The position numbers and the translations under genes were made by a program. The notes below the pieces were generated by a model. That model saw nothing but the letters and a program-made list of their open reading frames with translations, did not search any database and was not told where the DNA came from. Shown here piece after piece: positions 9,256 through 19,191 of a stretch of DNA of 64,000 bases (position 1 is the stretch's first letter; the number at the start of each line of letters is the position of its first letter). The stretch spans positions 1 through 64,000 of the forward strand of contig NZ_CAUWHO010000005.1 in assembly GCF_963558545.1 (NCBI RefSeq). Direction: 5' to 3'. This stretch comes from Tyzzerella sp963558545 (GTDB lineage: Bacteria; Bacillota; Clostridia; Lachnospirales; CAG-274).

Positions 9256-10589
9256 TATGTAGTAACTTCTGCACTAACTTCTTGTAATACTTTATCAAAA
9301 TCTTCATATTTACTCAAATCTTCATCACTAGTATCAACAACTGTAGTACCAATATTACTATATTTCATATCAATATCTATATTAAATTCTAAATTGATAC
9401 CTTCTGCATCTAATTTCATATCCATAATAACTTTATATGATATAGGTTGATTTTTACTATCTAAATCAATAGTAATATTAGTATTTTTAACTTCTAAACT
9501 TTTTAAAATTTCCAAATCTTCTTCATCAAAATCTAATTCTTTTGAGAATTGTTTAAAAATATCCATAACTTTAGACATATCTAAATCAAATATATATCTT
9601 TTGTTTCCATTTCCTAAATCTTTATAGCTACCACCTAAAACAATATGCTTTACTAAAATATCATTTGGATTTAAAGGATTATACATTTCCATAGCATCTT
9701 GTAATCCTAAACCAATTTTATACTTAATACCATCTTGGTCTACATACATTTTGCCATCTTTATAGAATATCTTTTGATTTATAGTTTCTTTTTCACCCAT
9801 TATTTCCATATTAAATTTTTGTTCTAAATACATATTAAGATTTTCTTTTAAATCAAATTTTGTTGTGCCTGTTAAATCCATTTTAGTTTTTAAGCTTGTA
9901 TCATTATAAGACATTAATAAATCAACCTTACCACTTGTAGTAGCCGTATAATTTTTAATATTTTCTAGTGCTTTATTAACTTGATTATATGCTTCTATAG
10001 TTTTGTCTTTATCTAACTTAACTAATCCTTCTTCTGTTTGCTCTTGTCCGTTAGAGCCACCCTCTGTTTTAATATGTATTTGTCCATTTGAAGAGTTGTA
10101 TTCTATATTATATCCAAGGCTTTCAGATATAAAACGTACAGGTAAATATGTCTTATCTTTAATAACTATTGTACCAACTTTATCATTTTCTTTATCAATA
10201 GGTACAATTTTACCATTTACAACAGCTTTATTTTCATTTACTGGTAATTGAATTTTACTACCTTTTAAGCTATGTATAGCAACTATTTTTTCTTCTTTTT
10301 TATAGAATACATCTAAATCTAAAGCATCACTTAACTCTCTAACAGGTAAAAATATCCTATCTTGGTAAACTATAATACCTTCTTTAAGTTCTATTTGCTC
10401 ATCATCTACAAAAACTTTTTTGTTTTTGTCTGGTAATACTTCTGTTGGAGATTTTATTCTATTCTTTTTAGAATTTTTAATTTCCATAGATTGTGAAATT
10501 TCTATTGTCTCTGTCTGGTTAGCAAATGTACTTGTACTACAAGTAAATACAGTTGTAGCTGATAATAATATAGCCATAAATTTTTTCAT
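9255..10589 (-). CDS. Secreted protein with copper amine oxidase-like N-terminal domain
   Basis: A 444-residue exported protein. The signal peptide is MKKFMAILLSATTVFTCSTS with cleavage near residue 23. Residues ~60-175 hold two copies of the copper amine oxidase N-terminal-like repeat (FLPVRELSDALDLDV and YLPVRFISESLGYNI), a surface-binding module common in Firmicutes and not an oxidase. Residues ~190-430 resemble the lipoprotein-like DUF6612/LppX fold (KNYTATTSGKVDL, KMYVDQDGIKYKI). No LPXTG or membrane anchor is seen, so it is probably secreted or wall-associated. Transcribed alone; function unknown. Confidence 0.8.
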   Translation of the reverse strand: MKKFMAILLSATTVFTCSTSTFANQTETIEISQSMEIKNSKKNRIKSPTEVLPDKNKKVFVDDEQIELKEGIIVYQDRIFLPVRELSDALDLDVFYKKEEKIVAIHSLKGSKIQLPVNENKAVVNGKIVPIDKENDKVGTIVIKDKTYLPVRFISESLGYNIEYNSSNGQIHIKTEGGSNGQEQTEEGLVKLDKDKTIEAYNQVNKALENIKNYTATTSGKVDLLMSYNDTSLKTKMDLTGTTKFDLKENLNMYLEQKFNMEIMGEKETINQKIFYKDGKMYVDQDGIKYKIGLGLQDAMEMYNPLNPNDILVKHIVLGGSYKDLGNGNKRYIFDLDMSKVMDIFKQFSKELDFDEEDLEILKSLEVKNTNITIDLDSKNQPISYKVIMDMKLDAEGINLEFNIDIDMKYSNIGTTVVDTSDEDLSKYEDFDKVLQEVSAEVTT

Positions 10590-10877
10590 AATTTACACCT
10601 CCAAATATTTTAATAAAATTAATCTATCATATTAAATACTTAAAGTCAATATAAATTACTTATATTTTGATAAAATACTAAAAATTTTTTTCATTCTTTA
10701 CATTTAATATGTTATCTGCTAAAATTTGTTTAAAAGGGATAATATAAAACAGACTATCTACAAGATATTATTAAAGTAACTTTTTTCATTTTTTATAAAA
10801 AACTTAAGTTCATTTAAATGTTTTTTAGTATTTCTTTTGTAGTAGCATCATTTATATAAAAAATAATTGGAGTTTTT

Positions 10878-11402
10878 ATGTCAAAAAAAAATATTATAAT
10901 TGCTTTTTCTTCAGATAAAATATGTAATAAAATTAGTTGTATTCTTACAAAAAATGGTATATCATACGACCATATATGTAAAACAGGTGCTAATCTTAGA
11001 AAGTGTTGCTCCTATTACGAAAACGGTATTATATTATGTGGAGCAAGTTTTGTAGACGAGCCTACACACAACATAATAGAAGATTTTTATGAAGATTTTA
11101 TCTTTTTATTATTAGGTAGTGCAGATAAAATAAATATGCACAATGATGAAAAAGTGTATAAAATTTCTACACCTATCAAACAAGAAGATATTATTAGTGG
11201 GATAGATATGGCATATTATAAAAGCTACGAAAATATAAAAAATAAAAATTATAAAATTATAGAAAAAGCAAAAAGTTTACTTATGCTATATAATCATTTT
11301 ACAGAAACAGAAGCACATAAATATATCCAGAAAAAAAGTATGCACACTGGTAGAAAAAATATAGATATAGCTAAACTTATTATAGATAAATATAAAAAGT
11401 AG
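10878..11402 (+). CDS. ANTAR-domain RNA-binding antiterminator
   Basis: A 174-residue protein with a receiver-like N-terminal domain (~1-115) that lacks an obvious phospho-acceptor aspartate, followed by an ANTAR domain (~118-172: IIEKAKSLLMLYNHFTETEA to the basic end). ANTAR proteins bind paired hexaloop RNA hairpins in leaders and prevent termination. In clostridia such proteins are often associated with glnA and nitrogen metabolism (NitR type). Here it is a lone gene 32 kb from glnA, whose leader does carry a terminator (see 43591-43641). The link is inference. Start supported by TTGGAG. Confidence 0.85.
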   Translation: MSKKNIIIAFSSDKICNKISCILTKNGISYDHICKTGANLRKCCSYYENGIILCGASFVDEPTHNIIEDFYEDFIFLLLGSADKINMHNDEKVYKISTPIKQEDIISGIDMAYYKSYENIKNKNYKIIEKAKSLLMLYNHFTETEAHKYIQKKSMHTGRKNIDIAKLIIDKYKK

Positions 11403-11427
11403 TGTGAATTATCACACTACTTTTTAT
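11395..11427. terminator. Bidirectional terminator between ANTAR and NlpC/P60 genes
   Basis: AAAAAGTAGTGTGA-ATTA-TCACACTACTTTTT is a near-perfect hairpin spanning the ANTAR stop codon. A and T tracts on each side serve both convergent genes. Confidence 0.9.
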
Positions 11428-11434
11428 ATTTATC

Positions 11435-12514
11435 TTATTGTGTCAAAACTCTTCTTGCTCCATAATAAGTTTTTAAACCATAAGCACTATTTAAATTAGA
11501 TATTATAACTCCTTGGTTTTTACTATCTGTACAATGTATGTATTGATTATTACCTATGTATATACCAACGTGAGATATTTGTGTGTTACCACCTGTGTTA
11601 AAAAATACTAAATCACCTGGTAAAAGTTTGCTCTTTTCAACTGGAGTACCATTTAAATATTGGTCCCTAGATACACGATTAAGATTTATACCAAAATTTT
11701 TAAATACGGCATATGTAAAGCCAGAGCAATCTGTGCCAACATTAAGGTTTGTACTACCGTATATATAAGGTTTACCTAAATGTGCTTTAGCAAAATTTAT
11801 AACATTTTCTGCAGTAGCATTTTTACCAACTGTTGGTTGTTGTTCTTTTTTATCTGTTATAGTACCAAACTGAGAACTTATATATCCCAATTTACCATTG
11901 TATTTAACTTTTAGCCAACTTCCATCATCTTGTAATAAATCTGCATATGCATTTCTTGGTATAGTACCTAAAACTTCCGATGATGTAGAAGCTTCTGTTC
12001 TAAGGTTAACCCCCGTTTCTGCCGTTATTTTAACATATTTACCTGTTGGCTTGTCCTCTTTTTCGGTATTATTTTTTATTTCGTTTTCTTGTGGTTTAGA
12101 GTCTATAAGATATATACTTTCTATATAGCTTATCTTTTCATTAAAAAATACTTGATAAAAGTTTCCTTCTTGCTTGCCAAGAACTACAGTAGAACCTGTA
12201 GGTATAAAACCTATAATCTTGCTTGTAACCGATGCCCCCTCATATACAGGCACAACATCTGATTTTGTATTATTAATTTTTGCGAATTTCGTTGTAATGT
12301 AATCTTCATCTTTAAGAGCTATTGTAAAAACAGATTCTAAGCTTTTCATTTTAGATATAGCCTCTCCATTGTTAGAAGATATAACTGATATGTCACTTTG
12401 TTTCACAGTATTTGTACTAGTAGCTGTAACAACATTTGTAGCATAAACAGTAGCATTATTAAATAACAATGCCAATGCTATTACAGAAGTTTTGGTTGCA
12501 ATTTTTATTTTCAA
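11435..12514 (-). CDS. SH3-NlpC/P60 peptidoglycan endopeptidase
   Basis: A secreted cell-wall hydrolase of about 359 residues. After a signal peptide (IKIATKTSVIALALLF, cleavage after TVYA) come two bacterial SH3 domains (around PVYEGASVTSKIIGFIPTG and VNLRTEASTSSEVLGTIP), then a C-terminal NlpC/P60 domain with catalytic Cys in GTDCSGFTYAV and His in ISHVGIYIG. It should cut stem-peptide bonds (D-Glu to diamino acid) in peptidoglycan. The frame is open 26 codons further, but AAGGAGG lies nine bases before a TTG at 12514 and the signal peptide begins right there, so I place the start at 12514. Monocistronic. Confidence 0.9.
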   Translation of the reverse strand: MKIKIATKTSVIALALLFNNATVYATNVVTATSTNTVKQSDISVISSNNGEAISKMKSLESVFTIALKDEDYITTKFAKINNTKSDVVPVYEGASVTSKIIGFIPTGSTVVLGKQEGNFYQVFFNEKISYIESIYLIDSKPQENEIKNNTEKEDKPTGKYVKITAETGVNLRTEASTSSEVLGTIPRNAYADLLQDDGSWLKVKYNGKLGYISSQFGTITDKKEQQPTVGKNATAENVINFAKAHLGKPYIYGSTNLNVGTDCSGFTYAVFKNFGINLNRVSRDQYLNGTPVEKSKLLPGDLVFFNTGGNTQISHVGIYIGNNQYIHCTDSKNQGVIISNLNSAYGLKTYYGARRVLTQ

Positions 12515-12651
12515 ACCAATATACCTCCTTAGTAAATATTTATAAACATATATTACTAACATATTATACAACAAAATAGGTATTCTTGTCAATTTTAGTT
12601 AATATATTTATAAAGTATTAACATTTTTTTATATGTTTTAATATTTTATGT

Positions 12652-12713
12652 TTAATAATACACAAAAATAAGGATATATTTAATAATATATCCTTATTTT
12701 TGTGTATTATTAA
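12652..12713. terminator. Long perfect inverted repeat, likely yabE terminator
   Basis: Twenty-nine-base arms (12652-12680 and 12685-12713) match perfectly around a TAAT loop. The core AAAAATAAGGATATA/TATATCCTTATTTTT is a terminator-like stem 15 bp past the yabE stop; the arms extend well beyond what termination needs. No target-site duplication or gene is present, so I see no reason to call it a mobile element. Confidence 0.75.
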
Positions 12714-12727
12714 TTTTTATAAATATA

Positions 12728-13795
12728 TTATTTAGGCAATTTTTCTCCTAATATATATACATTTACATTTCTTACACCATAATTTATAGCGTCCTTATAG
12801 TCATCAATAAATACATCTATTTTATTTCCTTTTATAGCTCCGCCTGTATCCCCTGCTATAGCATATCCGTAGCCTTCTATATATAGCTCTGTACCAAAAG
12901 GTATTACGCTAGTATCTACTGCTACAACGCCTCTTCTAGCTTTCATACCAGATGCTGTTATACCGTACCCTTTATCCCCTGGTCTTTTACCAGTAGATTC
13001 TGGTCCTGCTGTATATGCAGTAGATTTCATATTTATTTTTTTATTGTATACAAAAGTACCTTTTTCTGTTTTTATAGTGTTCTTTTTAGTACCTTTTTCT
13101 ATAATTTCTGTAATGGGCTCTTTTGTAATTTTTTCTTTTGTAGTTTCTTTAGATTCTAGTTTGTCTTTTTTATATACTTCTTTTATTGTTATTTCTTTTA
13201 TTCCGTTTTGCCCTTTTACTTTTATATTAACTTTACCTTCTGGTAAATTAGGATTTTCTACTGTTTTTGTTTGAAAAGGTATTTCTTCTTTTATAGTTTT
13301 TATTTCTTCTTTAAAAGAAGAAACTTTTATAACCATATTATTTTCAATTTTAGCAGCAGAGCTTTGCCCTTCTTCTAAATAAACTTTATTACCTGTTTCT
13401 TTTTCAAACTCTTTTAAAACTATACCAATTACTCTATTATTTGTAATAAATGGTACTTCTTTTTTATTATCTATAACTATTTTTACCGTTTCAGCTCGGT
13501 TAATATTTACAGTTATATCTTTGTCTATCACTGTACTAAGATTAGTATCTATAATATCTTTTTTAAATAATTGTATGTTTTCTTTTTCAAAAAATTCGGA
13601 AAGTTTCATACCCATAGTGTTATAAAAATGCCATTTACCATCTATAACTACTCTCACTTGGTAAAACCCCTCTGCAAAAGCAGTAAGTGTTCCACAAAAA
13701 GTAGATAAGGATAACACAAGGCTTACAAATATATGAATTCTTTTTATTTTAGCTCTAGTAATCTTAAAAAAATTGTTACATAAATTTTTATACAT
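12728..13795 (-). CDS. yabE: YabE-like G5/3D-domain cell-wall protein
   Basis: A 355-residue secreted muralytic protein of the YabE/Rpf-Stationary-phase-survival type. It has a signal segment (~20-42, ending TAFAEG), ubiquitin-like DUF348 repeats (~45-150), a G5 domain (~160-210: IPFQTKTVENPNLPEGKVNI) and a Lys/Glu/Thr linker. The C-terminal 3D domain (~262-355) has MKSTAYTAG, GYGITASGMKARRGVVAVD and the third conserved Asp in AIAGDTGGAIKG. Such proteins remodel peptidoglycan, often at spore outgrowth or in stationary phase. The order metG-tatD-yabE matches Bacillus metS-yabD-yabE. Start has GGAGG at good spacing. Confidence 0.92.
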   Translation of the reverse strand: MYKNLCNNFFKITRAKIKRIHIFVSLVLSLSTFCGTLTAFAEGFYQVRVVIDGKWHFYNTMGMKLSEFFEKENIQLFKKDIIDTNLSTVIDKDITVNINRAETVKIVIDNKKEVPFITNNRVIGIVLKEFEKETGNKVYLEEGQSSAAKIENNMVIKVSSFKEEIKTIKEEIPFQTKTVENPNLPEGKVNIKVKGQNGIKEITIKEVYKKDKLESKETTKEKITKEPITEIIEKGTKKNTIKTEKGTFVYNKKINMKSTAYTAGPESTGKRPGDKGYGITASGMKARRGVVAVDTSVIPFGTELYIEGYGYAIAGDTGGAIKGNKIDVFIDDYKDAINYGVRNVNVYILGEKLPK

Positions 13796-13963
13796 TAATA
13801 TTTCCTCCTGTGCAGGTTTAAATGGTATTTTTTATAATATTAACATTTATTAAAATTTTAAACCTGTTTATTAAGATTTATTAATACAAGTGTAATACTT
13901 GGTATAACACCTTATGTAATATCTTAACATATTCGTAATATTTATGCAACAATTTTTTACCAC

Positions 13964-14725
13964 TTATTTTATACAAAAAAACTTTTTAGATGTTTCTAAT
14001 GTTATTTTTTCTATTATTTCTTCTTTAATCTGTTTAATTTCGCTAATTTTCTGTACCACATATTTCAAATTTTGTGAATTATTTCTAGTCCCTCTAACAG
14101 GAACAGGAGATAAATATGGAGAGTCTGTTTCTATCAAAATTGCCTCTAAAGGTATATTTTCCACTACATTTAATAACTTATTAGCATTTTTAAATGTTAA
14201 AACTCCACCTACTCCTATATAAAATCCCAATTTTATATATTCTAATGCCATTTCCAAACTTCCAGAGTATGCGTGTATTACACCTTTTCTAACCTTACTA
14301 TCTTTTATTATATCAAAAACTTCTTGGCTAGCCTCTCTAGAATGAATTATTACAGGTTTTGTAACATTTTCGCAAATTTTTAATTGTTTTTTAAAAACTT
14401 GTCGTTGTATATCTCTAGGAGAAAAGTCATAATAAAAATCTAACCCTATTTCCCCTAAGGCTACCACCTTTTTGTGTTGTAGCCATTTTTCTAATGTTTT
14501 ATAATCGTCTTCTTTAACATTTATAGCTTCGTGGGGGTGTATGCCCACACTAGCATATACAAAATCATACTTTTCTGCCATTTTTATACTTCTATGAGAA
14601 GATTGCATATCTGCACCTACGTTTACAACATATCCTACATTATGATTTTTTAAGTCTAATAATAGTTCATCTCTATCTTCGTCAAATTTTTTGTCGTCAT
14701 AATGGGCGTGTGATTCAAAATACAT
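13964..14725 (-). CDS. tatD: TatD family metal-dependent DNase
   Basis: A 253-residue TIM-barrel metallo-hydrolase of the TatD/YabD family, a 3'-5' exonuclease or deoxyribonuclease. Metal ligands are visible in ESHAHYDD (first two His), the Glu in VALGEIGLDFYYDF, the His in PVIIHSREAS, the His in GVIHAYSGS and the Asp in LIETDSPYL. The ATG directly follows the metG stop codon, so translation is probably coupled. A normal member at normal length. Confidence 0.95.
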   Translation of the reverse strand: MYFESHAHYDDKKFDEDRDELLLDLKNHNVGYVVNVGADMQSSHRSIKMAEKYDFVYASVGIHPHEAINVKEDDYKTLEKWLQHKKVVALGEIGLDFYYDFSPRDIQRQVFKKQLKICENVTKPVIIHSREASQEVFDIIKDSKVRKGVIHAYSGSLEMALEYIKLGFYIGVGGVLTFKNANKLLNVVENIPLEAILIETDSPYLSPVPVRGTRNNSQNLKYVVQKISEIKQIKEEIIEKITLETSKKFFCIK

Positions 14726-16693
14726 TTATTTTACCTCCGCACCACTTTTAATAATGTTATCACTATCTTCAACAGTTATTATTTTTAAGTTGTTATCATT
14801 ATCACTAGCAGCTAAAATCATACCTTCAGATATTTCCCCACAAAGCTTAGCAGGTTTTAAGTTGGTAAGAACTACCACTCTTTTTCCTACCATTTCTTCT
14901 GGTGTATAATAATTAGCTATACCAGATACAATTTGTATAATTTTATCTCCTATTTTTACTTTAGATTTTAAAAGTTTATTAGCTTTTTTAATTTTTTCAC
15001 ATTCTAAAACTTCACCTATTTTAAAATCCATTTTTAAAAAGTCTTCAAATCCTATTTGTTCTTTTTCTTCTTTTTTACTTTCTTCTTTATTAGATAAGTT
15101 GGCTTTAGCTTTTGTAGCCTCTAGCATAGCATCTAGCTCTTCAAGTTCTTTTTCTATATCAATTCTTGGGAAAATAACATTTCCTTTTGTAATAGATAAA
15201 TCTTTAGGTAGTAATCCAAATGTTTTAGCACTATCCCAAGTTAATAAGTTGTTATCTTTTATAGATAATTGTTCAAATATCATTTTAGATGTACTAGGCA
15301 TAGCAGGTGTAATAAGTATACCTATTATTCTAAGTGCCTCTGCTAAAGTATACATTACATTGGCAAGTTTATTTTTGTTAGCCTCATCTTTAGCTAATAC
15401 CCAAGGTGTAGTTTCATCTATATATTTATTAACACGTCTTACTAAGTTCCATATTTCTGATAATGCACTGCTAAATTGCATTTTATCCATATATTGCTCT
15501 ACTTTTATAATAGTATCATTAGCAAAATCTTTTATATCTTTTTCACTTTCATCATTGCTATCACTAAATACTGGTAGGCTACCGCCAAAATATTTATCTA
15601 TCATACCTACTGTACGAGATAATAAATTACCTAAATCATTAGCTAAGTCAAAATTTATTCTTTCTATAAGAGATTTATTTGTAAAGTTGCCATCTTGTCC
15701 AAATGCAACTTCTCTAAGTAAAAAGTATCTAATAGCATCTACACCATATCTATCTACTAAAACTTTAGGGTCTACTACATTTCCTTTAGATTTACTCATT
15801 TTACCACCGTCTATAAGCAACCAACCGTGGCCAAATATTTGTTTAGGCAGTTCCAAATCTAAAGCCATAAGCATAGCAGGCCATATTATAGTATGGAACC
15901 TAACTATTTCTTTACCTACTACGTGTATATCGGCAGGCCAATATTTTTTAAAGTCATTATCATTATCTGAGCTATATCCAAGAGCAGAAATATAGTTTGA
16001 TAATGCATCTATCCATACATATACAACGTGGTCTTTATCAAATTCTACTGGTATGCCCCATTTAAAAGATGTTCTGGAAACACATAAGTCTTCAAGTCCT
16101 GGTCTTAAAAAGTTATTTAACATTTCATTTTTTCTAGATGCTGGACTTATAAAATCGTCATTTTCTTCTATATGTTTAATAAGTCTATCTTGATATTTAC
16201 TAAGCCTAAAGAAATAGCTTTCTTCTTTTACATTATGCACATCTCTTCCACAGTCTGGACATTTACCGTTATTTAGCTGACTTTCTGTAAAAAATGTTTC
16301 ACAAGGAGTGCAATATAACCCTTCATAGTCGCCTTTATATATATCTCCCTTGTCATATAATGCTTTAAATATTTTTTGTACTGTTTGTATATGATTTTCA
16401 TCTGTTGTTCTAATATAATAGTCATAATCTATGTTTAAAAGGCTCCATAGCTCTTTTATATGAGCCGTTATATGATCTACATATTCTTTAGGTGATATAC
16501 CTTTTTGTTTTGCAGACTCTTCTATCTTTTGCCCGTGTTCATCAGAACCTGTTAAAAATTTTACATCATAGCCTCTCATCTTTTTATACCTAGCCATTGT
16601 ATCTGTTGCAATAGTTGTATAGGAATGTCCTATGTGTAAATAATTATTTGTATAATAAATAGGTGTTGTTATATAAAATTTTTCTTTACTCAT
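14726..16693 (-). CDS. metG: Methionyl-tRNA synthetase
   Basis: A 655-residue class I methionyl-tRNA synthetase. HIGH motif in YLHIGHSYTT, zinc-knuckle cysteines in YCTPCETFF and CPDCGRD, KMSKS in GGKMSKSKGNVVDP, an anticodon-binding helical domain, and a C-terminal tRNA-binding OB fold (~555-655, from FEDFLKMDFKIGEVLECEKI) that dimerises and raises tRNA affinity. It charges tRNA-Met in the cytoplasm. I looked for a T-box upstream; the gap to the preceding lipoprotein gene is only 33 bp and holds none. Confidence 0.97.
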   Translation of the reverse strand: MSKEKFYITTPIYYTNNYLHIGHSYTTIATDTMARYKKMRGYDVKFLTGSDEHGQKIEESAKQKGISPKEYVDHITAHIKELWSLLNIDYDYYIRTTDENHIQTVQKIFKALYDKGDIYKGDYEGLYCTPCETFFTESQLNNGKCPDCGRDVHNVKEESYFFRLSKYQDRLIKHIEENDDFISPASRKNEMLNNFLRPGLEDLCVSRTSFKWGIPVEFDKDHVVYVWIDALSNYISALGYSSDNDNDFKKYWPADIHVVGKEIVRFHTIIWPAMLMALDLELPKQIFGHGWLLIDGGKMSKSKGNVVDPKVLVDRYGVDAIRYFLLREVAFGQDGNFTNKSLIERINFDLANDLGNLLSRTVGMIDKYFGGSLPVFSDSNDESEKDIKDFANDTIIKVEQYMDKMQFSSALSEIWNLVRRVNKYIDETTPWVLAKDEANKNKLANVMYTLAEALRIIGILITPAMPSTSKMIFEQLSIKDNNLLTWDSAKTFGLLPKDLSITKGNVIFPRIDIEKELEELDAMLEATKAKANLSNKEESKKEEKEQIGFEDFLKMDFKIGEVLECEKIKKANKLLKSKVKIGDKIIQIVSGIANYYTPEEMVGKRVVVLTNLKPAKLCGEISEGMILAASDNDNNLKIITVEDSDNIIKSGAEVK

Positions 16694-16726
16694 TATTAGT
16701 CCTCCATTGTATATAATTTATAATTT

Positions 16727-17377
16727 TTATTTTAAAGTTGCTGTTTGTACCATAGTAGTCATAACTTTTAAAACAGCTTCTTTTTCTTCATCTTTCATAT
16801 ATGTCCCTGTTATGTTTGTAATTCTACCTTCAAAAGAAACACTCATTTGTATTTGCTTTGTTTCTGGCTGGTTTAAAAAGGCCTCTTTACCACCCAGCTC
16901 CTCTATATTTTCTTGAGAAAATATGCCATTTTCTAGTCCGTATTTCATATCTTCTTCTGTCATTTTTGTATTAATTTCTAAATAGCTTATTTCTGTATCA
17001 TTTATTTTTCTAATCTCTGCAACGTTAACTCTTGTTCCGGGTGAACTTTTTTCTAACTGTCGTGGCATTAGTGCAACATAGTCATTTAAGCTTACATTAG
17101 TAGATTGTGCTGTTATACCTACTGTAATATTTGTTCCTTCTTGAAAATTTTCATTTTTAGGGGCTAATAATATTTTTATCACCTCTGGATTAAAACTATC
17201 TTTTTGCTCCCAATCTTTAGATGGATAGCTAAATGCTACTGTACCATTGTCAACAGTTGTAACATCAAAATCAATATTAATAGCTTCCATAGGTATAGCC
17301 TCTATCTTGCCAAAGCAACCCATTAATGAAGATATTATTAATAATGAAAACAAAATTCTTGTTATTTTTTTAATCAT
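16727..17377 (-). CDS. Predicted lipoprotein, hypothetical
   Basis: A 216-residue protein with a lipoprotein signal peptide: basic start, hydrophobic ILFSLLIISSL, lipobox LMGC with Cys21 as the lipidation site. The rest is a soluble extracellular domain (AFSYPSKDWEQ, NITVGITAQS, ISYLEINTKMTEE) of the kind seen in PsbP/DUF1795-like folds; I cannot name the family with confidence. It lies 33 bp upstream of metG in the same direction and may share its message. Function unknown. Confidence 0.75.
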   Translation of the reverse strand: MIKKITRILFSLLIISSLMGCFGKIEAIPMEAINIDFDVTTVDNGTVAFSYPSKDWEQKDSFNPEVIKILLAPKNENFQEGTNITVGITAQSTNVSLNDYVALMPRQLEKSSPGTRVNVAEIRKINDTEISYLEINTKMTEEDMKYGLENGIFSQENIEELGGKEAFLNQPETKQIQMSVSFEGRITNITGTYMKDEEKEAVLKVMTTMVQTATLK

Positions 17378-17514
17378 ATTTATACCTCCTATAATATGTC
17401 TATTTTATAGTATTATAAATTATATACTATGTCAACATTTAACAAATATAAATTATCTATTTTAAATATAATATATTATATACTAAAAAGGCTAAAGAAA
17501 AACCTTTAACCTTT

Positions 17515-18183
17515 TTAATACCTTTCATTAAGTGTCATATATTGTATACTATTTATTCTGCTTAGCTTTTTAAGTGCCATTTTATAAAATACACGTGTAT
17601 CTTGTGGTGGTAAATCATCTATTATTTTGCATAGCTTATCATATCCTTTTATTTCTTCTTCCATAGCTATAAATAATCCTGTTTTTAAAGGTATATTAAC
17701 ATTTATATCTATATTATTTGGCTCAAAACTTTCGTTATTTATCTCTTTATAATAAGATTTTAAGCTGTTACATATTGTTACACATTCATCACATATATTT
17801 TTTAACCTATCCCTATATAATGTATTTTCACACTTTTTATACATTCCATCATAAAATCTATTTGCATTTGTTTCGTCTTGTATAAAGTCTTTTATATATT
17901 TACACACAACATCATTATTTTTATTTTTTTCTATATTAAATAAAGTATTTTTATTTTTTTCTATATTTTCCTTTATTTCTTCATTTATTTTTTTTAGTTC
18001 TTCTTCTGTTAAAGGCTTTAATGTTACATCTGGTGGTATGCTATTTTGTTGGTTATTTTGCATATACTGGTTATTAAACCTACCCATATTATTGTTTTGA
18101 AAATTACCAAACATAAAATTGTTATTTCTATTATTAGCATACCTATTTTGCATATTACTTCTATTATTAAAAAATAAAGCCAT
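17515..18183 (-). CDS. Ferritin-like/spore-associated hypothetical protein
   Basis: A 222-residue protein. The first ~50 residues are Asn/Arg/Gln/Met/Phe-rich low-complexity sequence (for example NNRSNMQNRYANN), typical of clostridial coat-associated proteins. Residues ~85-215 look like a four-helix ferritin-like bundle (VVCKYIKDFIQDETNANRFY, then MEEEIKGYDKLCKIIDDL), but only part of a di-iron ligand pattern (EEE, D) can be seen. A possible coat or oxidative-stress function is inference. It is a single gene with 56 bp to the L,D-transpeptidase gene. Confidence 0.6.
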   Translation of the reverse strand: MALFFNNRSNMQNRYANNRNNNFMFGNFQNNNMGRFNNQYMQNNQQNSIPPDVTLKPLTEEELKKINEEIKENIEKNKNTLFNIEKNKNNDVVCKYIKDFIQDETNANRFYDGMYKKCENTLYRDRLKNICDECVTICNSLKSYYKEINNESFEPNNIDINVNIPLKTGLFIAMEEEIKGYDKLCKIIDDLPPQDTRVFYKMALKKLSRINSIQYMTLNERY

Positions 18184-18238
18184 AGTATACCCCCTAAATA
18201 TTTCTCCTATATTATATTAAAAATATTTTTATTTGACA

Positions 18239-19012
18239 CTAATTTATATACACAGTAGTCCCTTGTTCTATATTGTCATACACCCATTTTATATCATCTA
18301 TACTCATACGTACACAACCACTAGAGCATCTTTGCCCTATTGTATTGTCTATAATATTTTTGTTTTTATCCATAGCAACAGAATGATAAAGATAAGAACC
18401 ATTAAACCTAAGCCAATACATAGCTCCACTACCTAGCCTTTCACTATAAAACCAATTTCCTTTATCACTTATTTTAAATATCCCTCGTGTAGTAGGAGAT
18501 TCATTTAATCCAGTGGCACAAGGTATAGTTTTTATAATCTTCCAATTTTCACATTTACCTTTAAATATGTATGTAAGTTGCCTGTATATATCTGTAAATA
18601 TAAGGTATTCTGTTTTGCTATCTAAACCTAAATAGTTGACATATGCCTCTAGCTCTATATCTTTTAAATATTCTTTGCTAGCTAAAGGTGTTTCTGGTAT
18701 GTATAAATCTTCTCTTTTTACCCAACCTTGTATATTTAATTGTTCATTTTTTACACAATAGATTTTTTTAGTTTTATCTTGTAATATTTCTACATTAGTA
18801 TCCTTTTTTATAGTTGTTATTACATTTTTAAGCTCTTTATCTAAATATACATTACAGTCTTTACTTATAGTTGCAATAACAGGCGATGGAATTATTTTTT
18901 GTTGTATACTATGTATATCTTTAGCTAGTGTAATGTTACTTTTATAATACCAAAAAATAAATATAGCAACTATAATACTTAAAATAAATAATATCTCATA
19001 AAATTTTTTCAT
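18239..19012 (-). CDS. Membrane-anchored L,D-transpeptidase with SH3-like domain
   Basis: A 257-residue protein with one N-terminal membrane anchor (ILFILSIIVAIFIFWYY), an SH3-like domain (~45-105) and a YkuD L,D-transpeptidase domain (~130-257). The YkuD active-site box is intact: HSVAMD then GQRCSSGCVRMS, with the catalytic cysteine in SSGC. Such enzymes make 3-3 cross-links in peptidoglycan or modify the spore wall. Substrate unknown. Start ATG has AAGGAGG upstream. Confidence 0.92.
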   Translation of the reverse strand: MKKFYEILFILSIIVAIFIFWYYKSNITLAKDIHSIQQKIIPSPVIATISKDCNVYLDKELKNVITTIKKDTNVEILQDKTKKIYCVKNEQLNIQGWVKREDLYIPETPLASKEYLKDIELEAYVNYLGLDSKTEYLIFTDIYRQLTYIFKGKCENWKIIKTIPCATGLNESPTTRGIFKISDKGNWFYSERLGSGAMYWLRFNGSYLYHSVAMDKNKNIIDNTIGQRCSSGCVRMSIDDIKWVYDNIEQGTTVYIN

Positions 19013-19191
19013 AATATCCTCCTTTCTATTATGTATTATATATATTAAAAATAGTTCTTTTTATTAATTTAAAATTTAACCTTTGTATGACAATTTTTAC
19101 ATTATAGTTGATAAATATTACATTTCACTTGACAAATACTGACAGTATAGTGTATTATGTGCAAGATATTTTTTATCTAGGAGGATTATAT

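Noticed and set aside
16694..16726. T-box leader for metG
   Set aside because: Only 33 bp separate metG from the upstream gene; no specifier-loop or T-box sequence.
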